A DNA stretch of 64,000 nt from positions 124,001 through 188,000 of the forward strand of contig NZ_FPKU01000004.1 of the NCBI RefSeq assembly GCF_900119845.1. Reading direction: 5' to 3'. The notes below the pieces were generated by a model that searched no databases, had not been told where the DNA came from, and was given only the letters and a program-made list of their open reading frames with translations. Below are positions 37,510 to 46,810 of the stretch, piece after piece; position 1 is the first letter of the stretch, and every line of letters starts with the position of its first letter. Position numbers and translations under genes: made by a program. The stretch is from Devosia enhydra. GTDB lineage: Bacteria; Pseudomonadota; Alphaproteobacteria; Rhizobiales; Devosiaceae.

Positions 37510-38962
37510 CGCTCCTCTCGTCATCGTCGGCAAGAGCGAGAATGCCCTGCGCATCGTCGCCTCCGACCTCGCGGCGGTAAAGATCGGGCTCGTGCCGGGC
37601 CTCAGCTTTGCCGATGCCCGCGCGCGCGTCCCGCAGATGCAGGTGGCCGATCACGATCCGGAAGGCGATGCGGCCCTCATCGAACGCATCGCCGACTGGG
37701 CCGATCGCTACACGCCCGTGCTGGCGATCGATCCGCCGGACGGGCTAATGCTGGAAATCGGGGGCTCGGTGCATCTCTTCGGTGGCGAAGCGGCGCTCCA
37801 CGCCGATCTTTCCGCCCGCCTCGAAACTATGGGCCTTGCGCTGCGCAGTGCCATCGCCGGCACGCGCGGTTCGGCCCGCGCCATGGCCCGGTTCGGGCCG
37901 GGGGGCATCGTCCCGCCGCGCCAGGAGGCGGCTGCAACCGCGCGCCTGCCGGTCGAGGCGCTCGAAGTTGAGCCTTCAACGGTGCTGGCGCTCAAGCGCG
38001 CCGGAATGCGCCGCATCGCGGACCTGGCGGAGCGGCCGCGCAAGCCTCTGGCGGCGCGTTTTGGGGCAGACCTCACAACCCGTCTGGCCGGGCTTCTGGG
38101 CGAAACCGATACCCCGCTTACCCCCCGCCGGCACCTGCCGGCCTTTCTCGCCGAGATGCGTTTTGCCGATCCCATCGGGCTTCTCGAGGATATGTCGGCC
38201 GCACTCCTGGCGCTTTCGCACGATCTCTGCATGCGGCTCGAGCGGCAGGGGCAGGGCGGGCGGGCCTTCGAGGCGAGTTTTTTTCGGGCCGATGGCACGG
38301 TGCGCAGGCTTTCGCTCCTTGCGGGCCGGCCGCTGCGAAAGGCCGAGCCCCTGCACCGGCTGATCATGATGCGCATCGAAGGCCTGACCGATCCCATCGA
38401 TCCCGGTTTCGGTTTCGACATGATCCGGCTTTCCGCCCTTGCCGGCGATGCAGCGCCGCCGATCCAGTCGCGCCTCGATGGTTCGGAAGAGGCCGAGGCG
38501 GCGCTGGCCGAACTCATCGACCGGCTGGCGGCGCGCTTTGGCGCCGATGCGGTGGAGCGGCTGGTGCCCGGCAATGCCAATGTGCCCGAGCGCGCGGGGT
38601 TCGCCGTGCCGGCGCTTTCGGACATCAAGGGCGCCGGGCCGTGGCGAAGGCCGATGCAGGGCGCCCCGCCGATGCGGCCGCTCTTTCTCTTCTCTCGCCC
38701 GCAGGCGGTTGAAGTCGTAGCCGAAGTGCCCGACGGTCCGCCTCGCCGCTTCCGCTGGCGCAAGGTTCTGCACGAGGTGGTGGCGAGCGAGGGGCCCGAA
38801 CGCATCGCGCCCGACTGGTGGCTGCCGGGCAAGGACCGGCGCACACGCGATTATTTCCGTGTCGAGGACAGCGTCGGCCAGCGTTTCTGGCTCTTCCGCT
38901 ACGGGCTTTATGGGCGCGAGACCACCGATGTGCGCTGGTTCATCCATGGGGTTTTCCCGTGA
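37400..38962 (+). CDS. imuB: ImuB, catalytically inactive Y-family polymerase homologue
   Basis: A 520-residue Y-family-like protein that links ImuC (DnaE2) to the sliding clamp. It begins RRYLAVWFPFLSTDRLHRQ, where active Y-family enzymes have an acidic metal ligand; its absence is normal for ImuB. FDPPDG-like and LMLEIGGSVHLFGGE segments follow, then a helix-hairpin-helix (LKRAGMRRIADLAERP) and a little-finger region. The start at 37400 (ATG after GGAGTGGG) was chosen; the longer frame to 37334 lies further inside imuA. Its stop overlaps the dnaE2 GTG start. Confidence 0.93.
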   Translation: MRPTASASRRYLAVWFPFLSTDRLHRQAAQSGGRPDDAPLVIVGKSENALRIVASDLAAVKIGLVPGLSFADARARVPQMQVADHDPEGDAALIERIADWADRYTPVLAIDPPDGLMLEIGGSVHLFGGEAALHADLSARLETMGLALRSAIAGTRGSARAMARFGPGGIVPPRQEAAATARLPVEALEVEPSTVLALKRAGMRRIADLAERPRKPLAARFGADLTTRLAGLLGETDTPLTPRRHLPAFLAEMRFADPIGLLEDMSAALLALSHDLCMRLERQGQGGRAFEASFFRADGTVRRLSLLAGRPLRKAEPLHRLIMMRIEGLTDPIDPGFGFDMIRLSALAGDAAPPIQSRLDGSEEAEAALAELIDRLAARFGADAVERLVPGNANVPERAGFAVPALSDIKGAGPWRRPMQGAPPMRPLFLFSRPQAVEVVAEVPDGPPRRFRWRKVLHEVVASEGPERIAPDWWLPGKDRRTRDYFRVEDSVGQRFWLFRYGLYGRETTDVRWFIHGVFP

Positions 38963-41900
38963 GCGGCTTTGCCGAACTGATCGCGGCGAGCAATTTCTCC
39001 TTCCTGCGCGGCGCCTCGCATGCGCAGGACATGGTGCTGGCCGCGCTGCTCTTAGGCCATTCGGGCCTGGGGCTTGCCGATCGCAATACCGTGGCCGGCG
39101 TGGTGCGGGCCCATGCGGCGCTGTGCGACCTGCGCGAGGGGGTGCTGCCTTCCAAAAAGGAGCGGGAGGGCTCGGGCCCCGGCGAATATGTGCGGGTGGC
39201 GTCCGACGCTAACCTGCCGTTTTCGCTCGACGAACTGGTGCGACGGGCCGGAGACTTCCGCCTCGCCGTCGGCACGCGGCTGGTCTTTGCCGATGGCACC
39301 CCCGACATCGTCGCCTATCCGCAGAACCGCGCCGGCTGGGGCCGTCTCTGCCGGCTGCTCTCCAAGGGCAATCTTAAGGGGGAGACCAAGGCCAATTGCG
39401 TTCTGAGCTTTCCCGACCTGCTGTTTTCCTGCGAGGGACTGCTGCTGATCGTCGTGCCGCCCATGGGCGCGCCGCCCGAGGCCATCGAGCCGATCCTTCC
39501 GGCACTGCGTGCCGCGGCGCCCGGTGCCCTATGGATCGCCGCAACCTTGGCCCATCGTGGCACCGACCGGCGCCGGCTGTTGCGGCTTAAGGCCTTGGCC
39601 GGCCGACACAATCTGGCACTCATCGCGAGCGTCGATGCGCTTTATCACAGCCCCGACCAGCGCGATCTTCAGGATGTGATGACCTGCATTCGCGAAGGCG
39701 TCACGATCGAGACCGCCGGCACGCTGCTCGAGGCCAATGCCGAGCGGCACCTGAAATCGGCAGCCGAGATGGCCCGGCTGTTTCGCGACTGTCCAGAGGC
39801 GCTGGCCGAGCCCGAACGGCTCCTCTCGCGGGTTGAGTTCAGCCTCGACCAGCTGCGCTACACCTATCCCGAGGAATCGACGCCGCCCGGCCATACGGCC
39901 CATCAATGGCTTGAGAAACTGACATGGCAGCGCAGCGCGATCCGCTATCCCGATGGCATTCCGGCAAAGGTTGAAAAGCTTCTGCATCAGGAGCTGCAGC
40001 TGATCGCCGAGCTCGACTATGCCCATTATTTCCTCACCATCAATGATATCGTCCGAGTGGCCGAGGACAAGGGCATATTGTGCCAGGGGCGTGGATCGGC
40101 TGCCAATTCAGCCGTATGTTATGTGCTTGGAATTACATCGGTCGATCCCAGCGTCAACGACCTGCTGTTTGCGCGTTTCCTGTCCAAGGAGCGCAAGGAG
40201 CCGCCCGATATTGACGTCGACTTCGAGCATGAGCGGCGGGAGGAGGTGATCCAGCACATCTATGACTATTACGGTCGCCAGCGCGCGGCGATTGCCGCCA
40301 CGGTGATCAGCTACAGGCCGCGCAGCGCCATCCGCGAGGTGGGCAAGGCGCTGGGGCTGTCAGAAGATATCACGACGCGGATCGCCTCGACCGTCTGGGG
40401 CAGCTGGTCGAGCGAAAAGCTCCCCTCCGACCATATCCGGCAGGCCGGGCTCGACCCCGACAACCCGATGATCTTCAAGGCGGTGCAACTGGCGACGCGG
40501 CTCCTGCGCTTTCCGCGCCATCTCTCCCAGCATGTTGGCGGGTTTATCCTCACCCAGGGGCGGCTGGACGAATATGTGCCGATCGGGCCTGCTGCCATGA
40601 AGGATCGGACATTCATCGAATGGGACAAGGACGACATCGACAGGCTCGGGATGATGAAGGTCGATGTGCTGGCGCTCGGCATGCTCACCTGCATCCGCAA
40701 AGGCTTCGACCTGATCGCCGCCCATCACGGCCGACGGCTCGACCTGGCGGCGATCGGGCAGGATGGGGACGACAAGGAGCCGGTCTACGAGATGCTGCAA
40801 AAGGGCGATTCCATCGGGGTGTTCCAGGTCGAAAGCCGGGCCCAGATCAACATGTTACCGCGCTTGCGCCCGGCGAAATTCTACGACCTCGTCATCCAGG
40901 TCGCCATCGTCCGACCCGGCCCGATCCAGGGCGACATGGTGCATCCCTATCTGAGGCGCCGGGACGGCATCGAAGAGCCCGAATATCCTTCCCCAGGGCC
41001 GCCGCATGATCCAGACGAGCTCAGGAACGTGCTCAAGCGCACGCTCGGGGTCCCGCTTTTCCAGGAGCAGGCGATGAAGATCGCCATGGTGGCGGCCGAG
41101 TTTTCCGATGTGGAGGCCAACCGGCTGCGCAAGGCCATGGCCACCTTCCGCCACAACGGCACGATGGGCGAGTTCCAGGCCCTGATGGTCGATCGCATGG
41201 CGGCGCGCGGCTACGATCGGGCGTTTGCCGAGAGATGTTTCAACCAGATCAAAGGCTTCGGTGAATATGGCTTTCCCGAGAGCCATGCCGCCAGCTTTGC
41301 CCGGCTGGTCTATGTCTCGGCCTGGATCAAGTGCTATTACCCCGCCGCCTTTGCCTGCGCGCTGCTCAATGCCCAGCCCATGGGGTTTTATGCCCCGGCC
41401 CAGATTGTGCGCGATGCCGAGGACCATGGCGTGCCGGTGCGGGCGGTGGATATCAATGACAGCCTCTGGGACAACCGGCTGGAGGATGGCGAACCGGACT
41501 GGCCGTCGCTGCGGCTTGGCTTTCGGCAGATCGACGGGTTCCGGCAGGACTGGGCGAACACCATCGTTGAGAAAAGGGGCACAGGTTACGCAAGCCTCGA
41601 GGATCTCTGGCGAATAACCGGCCTGCCGCATCGCGCCATAACGCTTCTGGCCGATGCCGATGGCTTCCGATCGGTGGGGCTCGACCGGCGGCAGGCGGCC
41701 TGGGAAGCGCGGCGGCTGCCCGATGACGAGCCGCTGCCGCTGTTTGCGGCGGCCGATGCGCGGGAGCTGGCGGAGGAGCCGGATATGGACCTGCCGGCGA
41801 TGCCTTTGGCCGAGCATGTGATTGCGGACTACCAGACGCTGCGGCTCTCGCTCAAGGCGCACCCGCTGGCCTTCCTGCGAAAAACCCTTTCAGAGCAAAG

Positions 41901-42315
41901 GGTTGTGAGCTGCGAGGGGCTGGGTGATTTGCGCGATGGAGCACGGATTCGCGTGGCGGGGATTGTGCTGGTGCGGCAGCGGCCGGGGAAGGGGAATGCG
42001 ATCTTCATGACGCTGGAGGATGAGACGGGGATTGCCAACTGCCTGATGTGGGCCAACCGTTTCGAGCGCTACCGGCGGGCGGTGATGGCGGCCCGGCTGG
42101 CCATTGTGGAAGGGCAGATTCAGAAGAGTTCACAAGGGGTTATCCATGTGATGGCGAGCGCGGTGATCGATGCCTCCCCGCTGCTCGACCAGCTGTCGGC
42201 CACCCACAGGGCGGCGCCGGAATGGACGCGGGCCGATGAGGTGAAGCACCCGCAGGTGCGGCGCGGGCACCCGCGCGACACACGCATCATCCCTAAATCC
42301 CGTGACTTTCACTGA
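38959..42315 (+). CDS. dnaE2: Error-prone DNA polymerase DnaE2 (ImuC)
   Basis: C-family DNA polymerase of 1118 residues that synthesises past damage after SOS induction. The N-terminus has a PHP domain (FAELIAASNFSFLRGASHAQ, and HRGTDRRRLLRLKALA). The polymerase core shows LCQGRGSAANSAVCYVLGIT, PDIDVDFEHERREE (catalytic Asp residues), GVPLFQEQAMKIAM and GFPESHAASFARLVYVSAWI. An OB-fold near the C-terminus (GIVLVRQRPGKGNAIFMTLE) completes it. The GTG at 38959 overlaps the imuB stop. It is the final gene of the SOS cassette. Confidence 0.97.
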   Translation: MSGFAELIAASNFSFLRGASHAQDMVLAALLLGHSGLGLADRNTVAGVVRAHAALCDLREGVLPSKKEREGSGPGEYVRVASDANLPFSLDELVRRAGDFRLAVGTRLVFADGTPDIVAYPQNRAGWGRLCRLLSKGNLKGETKANCVLSFPDLLFSCEGLLLIVVPPMGAPPEAIEPILPALRAAAPGALWIAATLAHRGTDRRRLLRLKALAGRHNLALIASVDALYHSPDQRDLQDVMTCIREGVTIETAGTLLEANAERHLKSAAEMARLFRDCPEALAEPERLLSRVEFSLDQLRYTYPEESTPPGHTAHQWLEKLTWQRSAIRYPDGIPAKVEKLLHQELQLIAELDYAHYFLTINDIVRVAEDKGILCQGRGSAANSAVCYVLGITSVDPSVNDLLFARFLSKERKEPPDIDVDFEHERREEVIQHIYDYYGRQRAAIAATVISYRPRSAIREVGKALGLSEDITTRIASTVWGSWSSEKLPSDHIRQAGLDPDNPMIFKAVQLATRLLRFPRHLSQHVGGFILTQGRLDEYVPIGPAAMKDRTFIEWDKDDIDRLGMMKVDVLALGMLTCIRKGFDLIAAHHGRRLDLAAIGQDGDDKEPVYEMLQKGDSIGVFQVESRAQINMLPRLRPAKFYDLVIQVAIVRPGPIQGDMVHPYLRRRDGIEEPEYPSPGPPHDPDELRNVLKRTLGVPLFQEQAMKIAMVAAEFSDVEANRLRKAMATFRHNGTMGEFQALMVDRMAARGYDRAFAERCFNQIKGFGEYGFPESHAASFARLVYVSAWIKCYYPAAFACALLNAQPMGFYAPAQIVRDAEDHGVPVRAVDINDSLWDNRLEDGEPDWPSLRLGFRQIDGFRQDWANTIVEKRGTGYASLEDLWRITGLPHRAITLLADADGFRSVGLDRRQAAWEARRLPDDEPLPLFAAADARELAEEPDMDLPAMPLAEHVIADYQTLRLSLKAHPLAFLRKTLSEQRVVSCEGLGDLRDGARIRVAGIVLVRQRPGKGNAIFMTLEDETGIANCLMWANRFERYRRAVMAARLAIVEGQIQKSSQGVIHVMASAVIDASPLLDQLSATHRAAPEWTRADEVKHPQVRRGHPRDTRIIPKSRDFH

Positions 42316-42387
42316 CAAACACGTGCGAAACACGTGACATCACGTTCCCGGCGCCTGTTGGGGCTCAAATGCGCAAAATTATTCCTC

Positions 42388-43974
42388 TCAGGTGACGGTG
42401 AACTGCCCCATCATGCCGGCATCCTCATGCTCGAGGATGTGGCAGTGGAACATGTAGGGGAAGCGCGCGGTGGCTTCGTGATCGAAGCGCATGATGAGGC
42501 TGGAGGCGCCGCCCGACAGCAGCACCGTATCCTTCCAGCCCGAATTCTGCGCCAAAGGCGGGCCGCCGCCGCCCGAGGATTCCACCTGGAAATGGACGCC
42601 ATGGATGTGGAAGGGGTGCTCGACCCCGCCGCCGCCCGAAACGATCCAGCGCTCGATGGTGCCGCGCCTGATCTCGAAATCCATGCGGTCCATGCGATAG
42701 GCGCGGCCGTTGATGCGGAAATCATCGAAGATGAGCCCGCTGACCGCCGGACCCTGCCCGTGGATGGGCACGCCGGTGGGGCCGGTGGCGGTGGCGTGCC
42801 CGGCATGGCTTGCATGCCCGGCATGGCCGGAATGATCCATGCTGCCGCTGGGCTGGTGGCCGGGCGACTGCACCTGGCCCGATGAATTGCCGCCCATATC
42901 GAGCGAGATCTGCCGGGTGATGATGCCATCGGGGGCAACCAGCGGCGCGATGGCGTCGCCGATGCGATCGGGCACGCGAGAAATGCGGACGGGCAGGGTA
43001 TCGTCGATCGCAAAGCGCAGCACGGTCATCGACAGGCCGCGGGCGCTCATCAGCACCGGGGCGGGGCCTTGCGAAAAATCGACGAGGATCTCGGCCCGCT
43101 CGCCGGGGGCGAGGGGCAGATAGGTCATCTCGATGGGGGCCGGCAAAAGCCCGCCATCGGTGCCCACGAGATGGAAGGGGCGGGTATCGTTGAAATGGAG
43201 CGAATAGATGCGGGCGTTGGAACCGTTGACGAGCCGCAGGCGGACGAGGCCCGGCGGCACGCCGGCGATGGGCGAGGGCTGGCCGTTGACCAGCACGCGA
43301 TTGCCCAACAGCCCGTTGAGAATATCGGCATAGGTGGGGTTGTAGATCATCCGCCCTTCGGGGTCGAAGCGCCGATCCTGCAGGAGCAGCGTCAGGTCAT
43401 CGACGCCATAGGTGGAGGGCAGGCCGCGCGCGTCGTCGCGCCCATCGGTATAGTGGATGACCCCGGCGAGCCCGGAATAGACATGCCGCGCCGTGGCCCC
43501 ATGGATATGGGAATGGTACCAGAGCGTGGCGGGGCCCTGATCAAGGCTCATGGGGGTGATGAGCTGCCGGCCCGGCGCGATGGCCGTGTGGGGGCCGCCA
43601 TCATGCTCGCCGGGCACCAAAAGCCCGTGCCAGTGCACGGTGACGTCTTCATCAAGGCTGTTGTCGAGCGTGGCTTCGAGCCCGCCCGAGCGCATCAGGA
43701 TGGTGGGGGCCAGAAACCCCTGGTTGAAGCCCCAGGTGGTGCTGGGCGCGCCGCCGGCAAAACGGGTGAGCCCGCTCTGCGCGGTGAGCGCCACGCGGCC
43801 CGTGGCGGTGGTATCGAGCAGCGGCGGCATCAATAGGCGCTGGCGCGCCGGCAGATCGGTGGCCGCAACAGCCTGGCCCATGGACAGCCCTGGCCGCATG
43901 CCCATGGCAAGCCCGAGCCCGCCAAGGCTGGCTGCGCCGGCCAGCGCGAGCAGGCGCCGTCGTCCTATCCTCAT
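42388..43974 (-). CDS. Tat-exported multicopper oxidase with His-rich linker
   Basis: A periplasmic multicopper oxidase of 528 residues, CueO/laccase-like. The signal peptide begins MRIGRRRLLALAGAASLGG with twin arginines. Copper motifs: HWHG (114-117), WYHSHIHG (about 152-159), HPFHIHG and the C-terminal HCHILEHEDAGMM, which holds the T1 Cys/Met-type ligands and two T3 His. Between the second and third domains is MDHSGHAGHASHAGH, a His/Gly/Ser-rich insert comparable in kind to the Met-rich copper-binding insert of CueO. It may oxidise Cu(I) or phenols; the substrate is inferred. The start at 43974 was chosen over one 90 bases upstream because of the signal. It converges on dnaE2. Confidence 0.92.
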   Translation of the reverse strand: MRIGRRRLLALAGAASLGGLGLAMGMRPGLSMGQAVAATDLPARQRLLMPPLLDTTATGRVALTAQSGLTRFAGGAPSTTWGFNQGFLAPTILMRSGGLEATLDNSLDEDVTVHWHGLLVPGEHDGGPHTAIAPGRQLITPMSLDQGPATLWYHSHIHGATARHVYSGLAGVIHYTDGRDDARGLPSTYGVDDLTLLLQDRRFDPEGRMIYNPTYADILNGLLGNRVLVNGQPSPIAGVPPGLVRLRLVNGSNARIYSLHFNDTRPFHLVGTDGGLLPAPIEMTYLPLAPGERAEILVDFSQGPAPVLMSARGLSMTVLRFAIDDTLPVRISRVPDRIGDAIAPLVAPDGIITRQISLDMGGNSSGQVQSPGHQPSGSMDHSGHAGHASHAGHATATGPTGVPIHGQGPAVSGLIFDDFRINGRAYRMDRMDFEIRRGTIERWIVSGGGGVEHPFHIHGVHFQVESSGGGGPPLAQNSGWKDTVLLSGGASSLIMRFDHEATARFPYMFHCHILEHEDAGMMGQFTVT

Positions 43975-44111
43975 CAAATCCCCTCCCGCCGCCTCTCCCC
44001 AGGCGACGGGGCAGGATGGCGCAATTTTTCGCGGCGAGCTAGGGGTGGGGGGCCGGCTATCCACTCTTCAAATTCGAGGCAGGGAGTGCCCTACAGCGGC
44101 TAGCAGAAGAT

Positions 44112-44918
44112 CTAGCCAACGAGCCTTTTAGCCAAGCTTTCCAGCGTGATGGTTTCGAACTCCGCGCCGCTAATCGCATGGACCTCGGCAGACAAGATAG
44201 GATGAGGGATGCCACCTCGGCTCCAGTCAATCTTTTTGTCGAGAGTTACAAGTGTAACACGCCGATATGCTACGCCATCCTTCTTTAGTTCCGCCAAGCC
44301 AAGAAGTAGGTCTGCCCATACGAAAAAATCACCATCGCCACCATCTTTAAAACCAGGTGGCGTTTTCGTTCTCTTGCGTACTTCGGCCGACGCTGCAATA
44401 AGCGAGCGGCTGACAAATGGAACGCGTGCCTTTTCTAACAAAAGATCAACAAAAAGCTTGGTTTTTCGGGCCGTGTTGTCATCAAATATATATCCATATT
44501 CATCGTCAAACTCACCTATTAATTTTCTGAATCTTTCTGAATAATCGCCAAAACGCTCGTCAAAATCCCCAATTGTATCACTCAAATCCTTAAATTTTTT
44601 CTGAACAGCTGATGATATAGAATCGACACCAAGGAACTGGTTATTCCAAAACTCCTGTATAACTTGGCCCGGAAGTATCAATTGTCCAGAAAACTGAGAC
44701 CTTAGGTAGTCTACAATATCATCACACTTACTGTGTTTGCTCATCCTCAGTAAGACGTTCGCATCAAACGCGACCACAGTCTCCGCATGATCGCGCTCGA
44801 TCAGCTCGAATTTCAGAGCTGATGAAAGCGACTGCAACGCCTTGATTTCCGTGGTCCTATCGAGCAGAGCACAAACTTGCGCAACGCATTCTTCTCCCCT
44901 CCCCGCGGCATTAAGCAT
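44112..44918 (-). CDS. DUF4935/PIN-like nuclease domain protein
   Basis: A 268-residue protein with PIN-fold landmarks. Acidic residues sit at the expected strands: D52 in VVAFDANVLLRM, E89 in LPGQVIQEFWNN, D195/D197 in PPGFKDGGDGDFFVWADLLL and D227 in VTLVTLDKKIDW. The PGFKD-x-x-x-DGDF signature is typical of DUF4935 (PIN_8) proteins, presumed RNases or nucleases often found next to restriction or defence genes. ATG 44918 overlaps the stop of the DUF262 gene by 8 bases; starting at 44981 is possible but less likely. The gene is clearly lower in GC than its flanks. Together with the upstream gene it may form a two-component defence system. No antitoxin-like partner is visible. Confidence 0.72.
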   Translation of the reverse strand: MLNAAGRGEECVAQVCALLDRTTEIKALQSLSSALKFELIERDHAETVVAFDANVLLRMSKHSKCDDIVDYLRSQFSGQLILPGQVIQEFWNNQFLGVDSISSAVQKKFKDLSDTIGDFDERFGDYSERFRKLIGEFDDEYGYIFDDNTARKTKLFVDLLLEKARVPFVSRSLIAASAEVRKRTKTPPGFKDGGDGDFFVWADLLLGLAELKKDGVAYRRVTLVTLDKKIDWSRGGIPHPILSAEVHAISGAEFETITLESLAKRLVG

Positions 44919-46539
44919 CGTACCAGATCCGGCCAGCCTCATTAGCCAACTCCGACCCCACCCTCTCGACCGCTGGAACATCCCACTTCACCAATTGCTC
45001 TAGAGTTTCTGTCCACTCTCCAGCCGCGGCTTCATTCAGCATGGTGTTTCTGAACGTCGCCCAATCCAGTACAAATCTAGGCCGTTTCTCGACCTTTGAG
45101 ATTATAGTGTTTCCAATGGTTGACGCCCAATAGCTTCCTTCGTCCTCGCCCATATCGTCAAACTCAGCTGACTTTGTCCAAATAAAATGAAGAAATCCAC
45201 TCGGATCCGGCGTAATAGTTTTTTGTATAATTGAACGCCGAAGAAATGTTAATACATTTTTATTTAACGACCTCTTCTTTATCTGACTTACAAATTCGTC
45301 ACGTGTCGGATTTAGATCTCTAAGAAGGTCGATCATAACCGTCCAGCTTCTCGAATCATGAATCGCCTTAGCGGCCTCACCTAACCTTCTCTCAACATTG
45401 CCAGTGCCGAGATTTCCAACCACGATGCGTCTAACAACCAGTTTTAGGATCCATTCCCTGCCAGCCTGCGCGTCTGGAACATCAGCGCATGCTAAAAGGA
45501 TTGGCCGTACAGTTAACACGTTCAAACTATTTAGAGCTGAAAATACCCCTAGGGCATCGAAATCAGCCGGACCTGCGGATGTGGGGTCTATCATTTGCAT
45601 ATACAGCGGCAGATTTCTCTCTAGGTGCGACATTATCTCATTAGGTCGAGGTGGGGTACGATCGCCCATTTGCCTTCGATTGGCGAGAAATCCATAAAGA
45701 TCTTTAGGTAGAATATAGCCACTTCTAACTGTAACGACGTGCCTAATATACTGTACAAAATTATTAGCGCCTTCGGTCGAGAACTGTTTTGCAATCAATT
45801 GCCATTGGTCGTAGCGGGCAACCTCGTCGCCACCCGCCTGACTCAAAATGTAATTCTTAAGCAAATCGGCGGTAGTTAGATCTCGGCCGCGAGTGTTCAC
45901 TACTTCATATACTTGATAAGCGGCTTCAGCAGTGGGGTGCAGAAAGACAGCAAAGTAGAGCCGATTTGTAAGGAAATCGGTCCATTTACCTAGTCGTTTG
46001 AAAGGATCAATTCGCAAATCCTCTCGGAGATGCCGCGAGAGTAAATCATAAGATGCGCAAATTTTTGCAGAAACGGATGAATCGTCATCAATATCTGGCG
46101 GCCGATTCCCCGTTTCCAGAATTATCTTGAACGTATTATCATCAGCCTTGTCTGTGAGCTTTACCCTGCGAATTTCTTCATCGGTCTGATAGTCGATCGA
46201 GCGTAAAAAGCTTGCTCGTATGCGGTCGGCCAGTGCCTTGCGGTCGCTTCGAATTGCCTCGTGAAATATGGCATTTGCAAGAAGACTTAGGGTTATTATA
46301 CGTTGCTGCCCGTCTACTACTCTTTTTCGGCCTGAATCCTCATTCTCCTTTGGAGTTGTAAGAATAATAAGGCCGAGAAAATATGACTCAGCGTCTAGGC
46401 TGCTTCTGAGATCAGACCAGAATTCGTTAACTTCATCGTTTCCCCATGAATATTCTCGTTGGAAGCGAGGAATGTCAAATATGTTGTTAGAGAAAATTGC
46501 TCCAGCGTTGCTTGCGCTAGCATTAAGAGGTGTATCCAA
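44911..46539 (-). CDS. DUF262/DUF1524-like protein (GmrSD-type architecture)
   Basis: A 542-residue protein. Its N-terminal DUF262 domain has FDIPRFQREYSWG (21-33) and VVDGQQRIITLSLL (74-87), the DGQQR motif of this ParB-like, nucleotide-hydrolysing fold, and VNTRGRDLTTADLLKNYIL (214-232). The C-terminal part resembles the DUF1524 HNH region of GmrD: FLHFIW (His451) and STIGNTIIS (Asn477), but the expected next Asn is not obvious (EKRPRFVLDW), so the nuclease may be inactive. GmrSD is a type IV restriction enzyme against modified phage DNA; the PIN-like partner may supply a nuclease. It starts 22 bases after a small frame and is AT-rich. Function is inferred. Confidence 0.78.
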   Translation of the reverse strand: MDTPLNASASNAGAIFSNNIFDIPRFQREYSWGNDEVNEFWSDLRSSLDAESYFLGLIILTTPKENEDSGRKRVVDGQQRIITLSLLANAIFHEAIRSDRKALADRIRASFLRSIDYQTDEEIRRVKLTDKADDNTFKIILETGNRPPDIDDDSSVSAKICASYDLLSRHLREDLRIDPFKRLGKWTDFLTNRLYFAVFLHPTAEAAYQVYEVVNTRGRDLTTADLLKNYILSQAGGDEVARYDQWQLIAKQFSTEGANNFVQYIRHVVTVRSGYILPKDLYGFLANRRQMGDRTPPRPNEIMSHLERNLPLYMQMIDPTSAGPADFDALGVFSALNSLNVLTVRPILLACADVPDAQAGREWILKLVVRRIVVGNLGTGNVERRLGEAAKAIHDSRSWTVMIDLLRDLNPTRDEFVSQIKKRSLNKNVLTFLRRSIIQKTITPDPSGFLHFIWTKSAEFDDMGEDEGSYWASTIGNTIISKVEKRPRFVLDWATFRNTMLNEAAAGEWTETLEQLVKWDVPAVERVGSELANEAGRIWYDA

Positions 46540-46561
46540 TGGTTCCTCGCGAACAACCCGA

Positions 46562-46768
46562 TCAGAAGTCTATCATTGCATGCCGAACTTCGTCGAGCAA
46601 CCATACACAGGTGCAAACCTGTTCACCCTGCGAACTACGAATTTCCGCGATAGGTCTCCTTAGTCCGACTGCTAGGGCTGAAATAATCAGATAGTCGTTT
46701 TTAATAGCTTGAGCGCCCGATGCAGTGATACGCCAGCGCGCTTTACACCGCCGACACACTGCTACCAC
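46562..46768 (-). CDS. Possible small protein, zinc-ribbon-like, upstream of DUF262 gene
   Basis: A 68-codon frame from a GTG at 46768 ends 22 bases before the DUF262 start on the same strand. It contains CRRC (Cys-x-x-Cys), then KARWRITASGAQAIKNDYL and later CTCVWLLDEVRHAMIDF. A metal-binding or small winged-helix protein is possible. Support is only the operon-like spacing, AT-richer composition and non-random look; the same frame continues upstream opposite the methyltransferase gene, so it could be a remnant or a chance frame. No family was recognised. Confidence 0.35.
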   Translation of the reverse strand: MVAVCRRCKARWRITASGAQAIKNDYLIISALAVGLRRPIAEIRSSQGEQVCTCVWLLDEVRHAMIDF

Positions 46769-46810
46769 CCGGCAAGCTGTCCACTGCCGTAGGCCCCTCA
46801 GGATCCCCTT

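Noticed and set aside
42320-42336. Two CACGTG palindromes between dnaE2 and the multicopper oxidase gene
   Set aside because: Lies between convergent 3' ends, so a promoter role is unlikely; no stem with U-tract to call a terminator.
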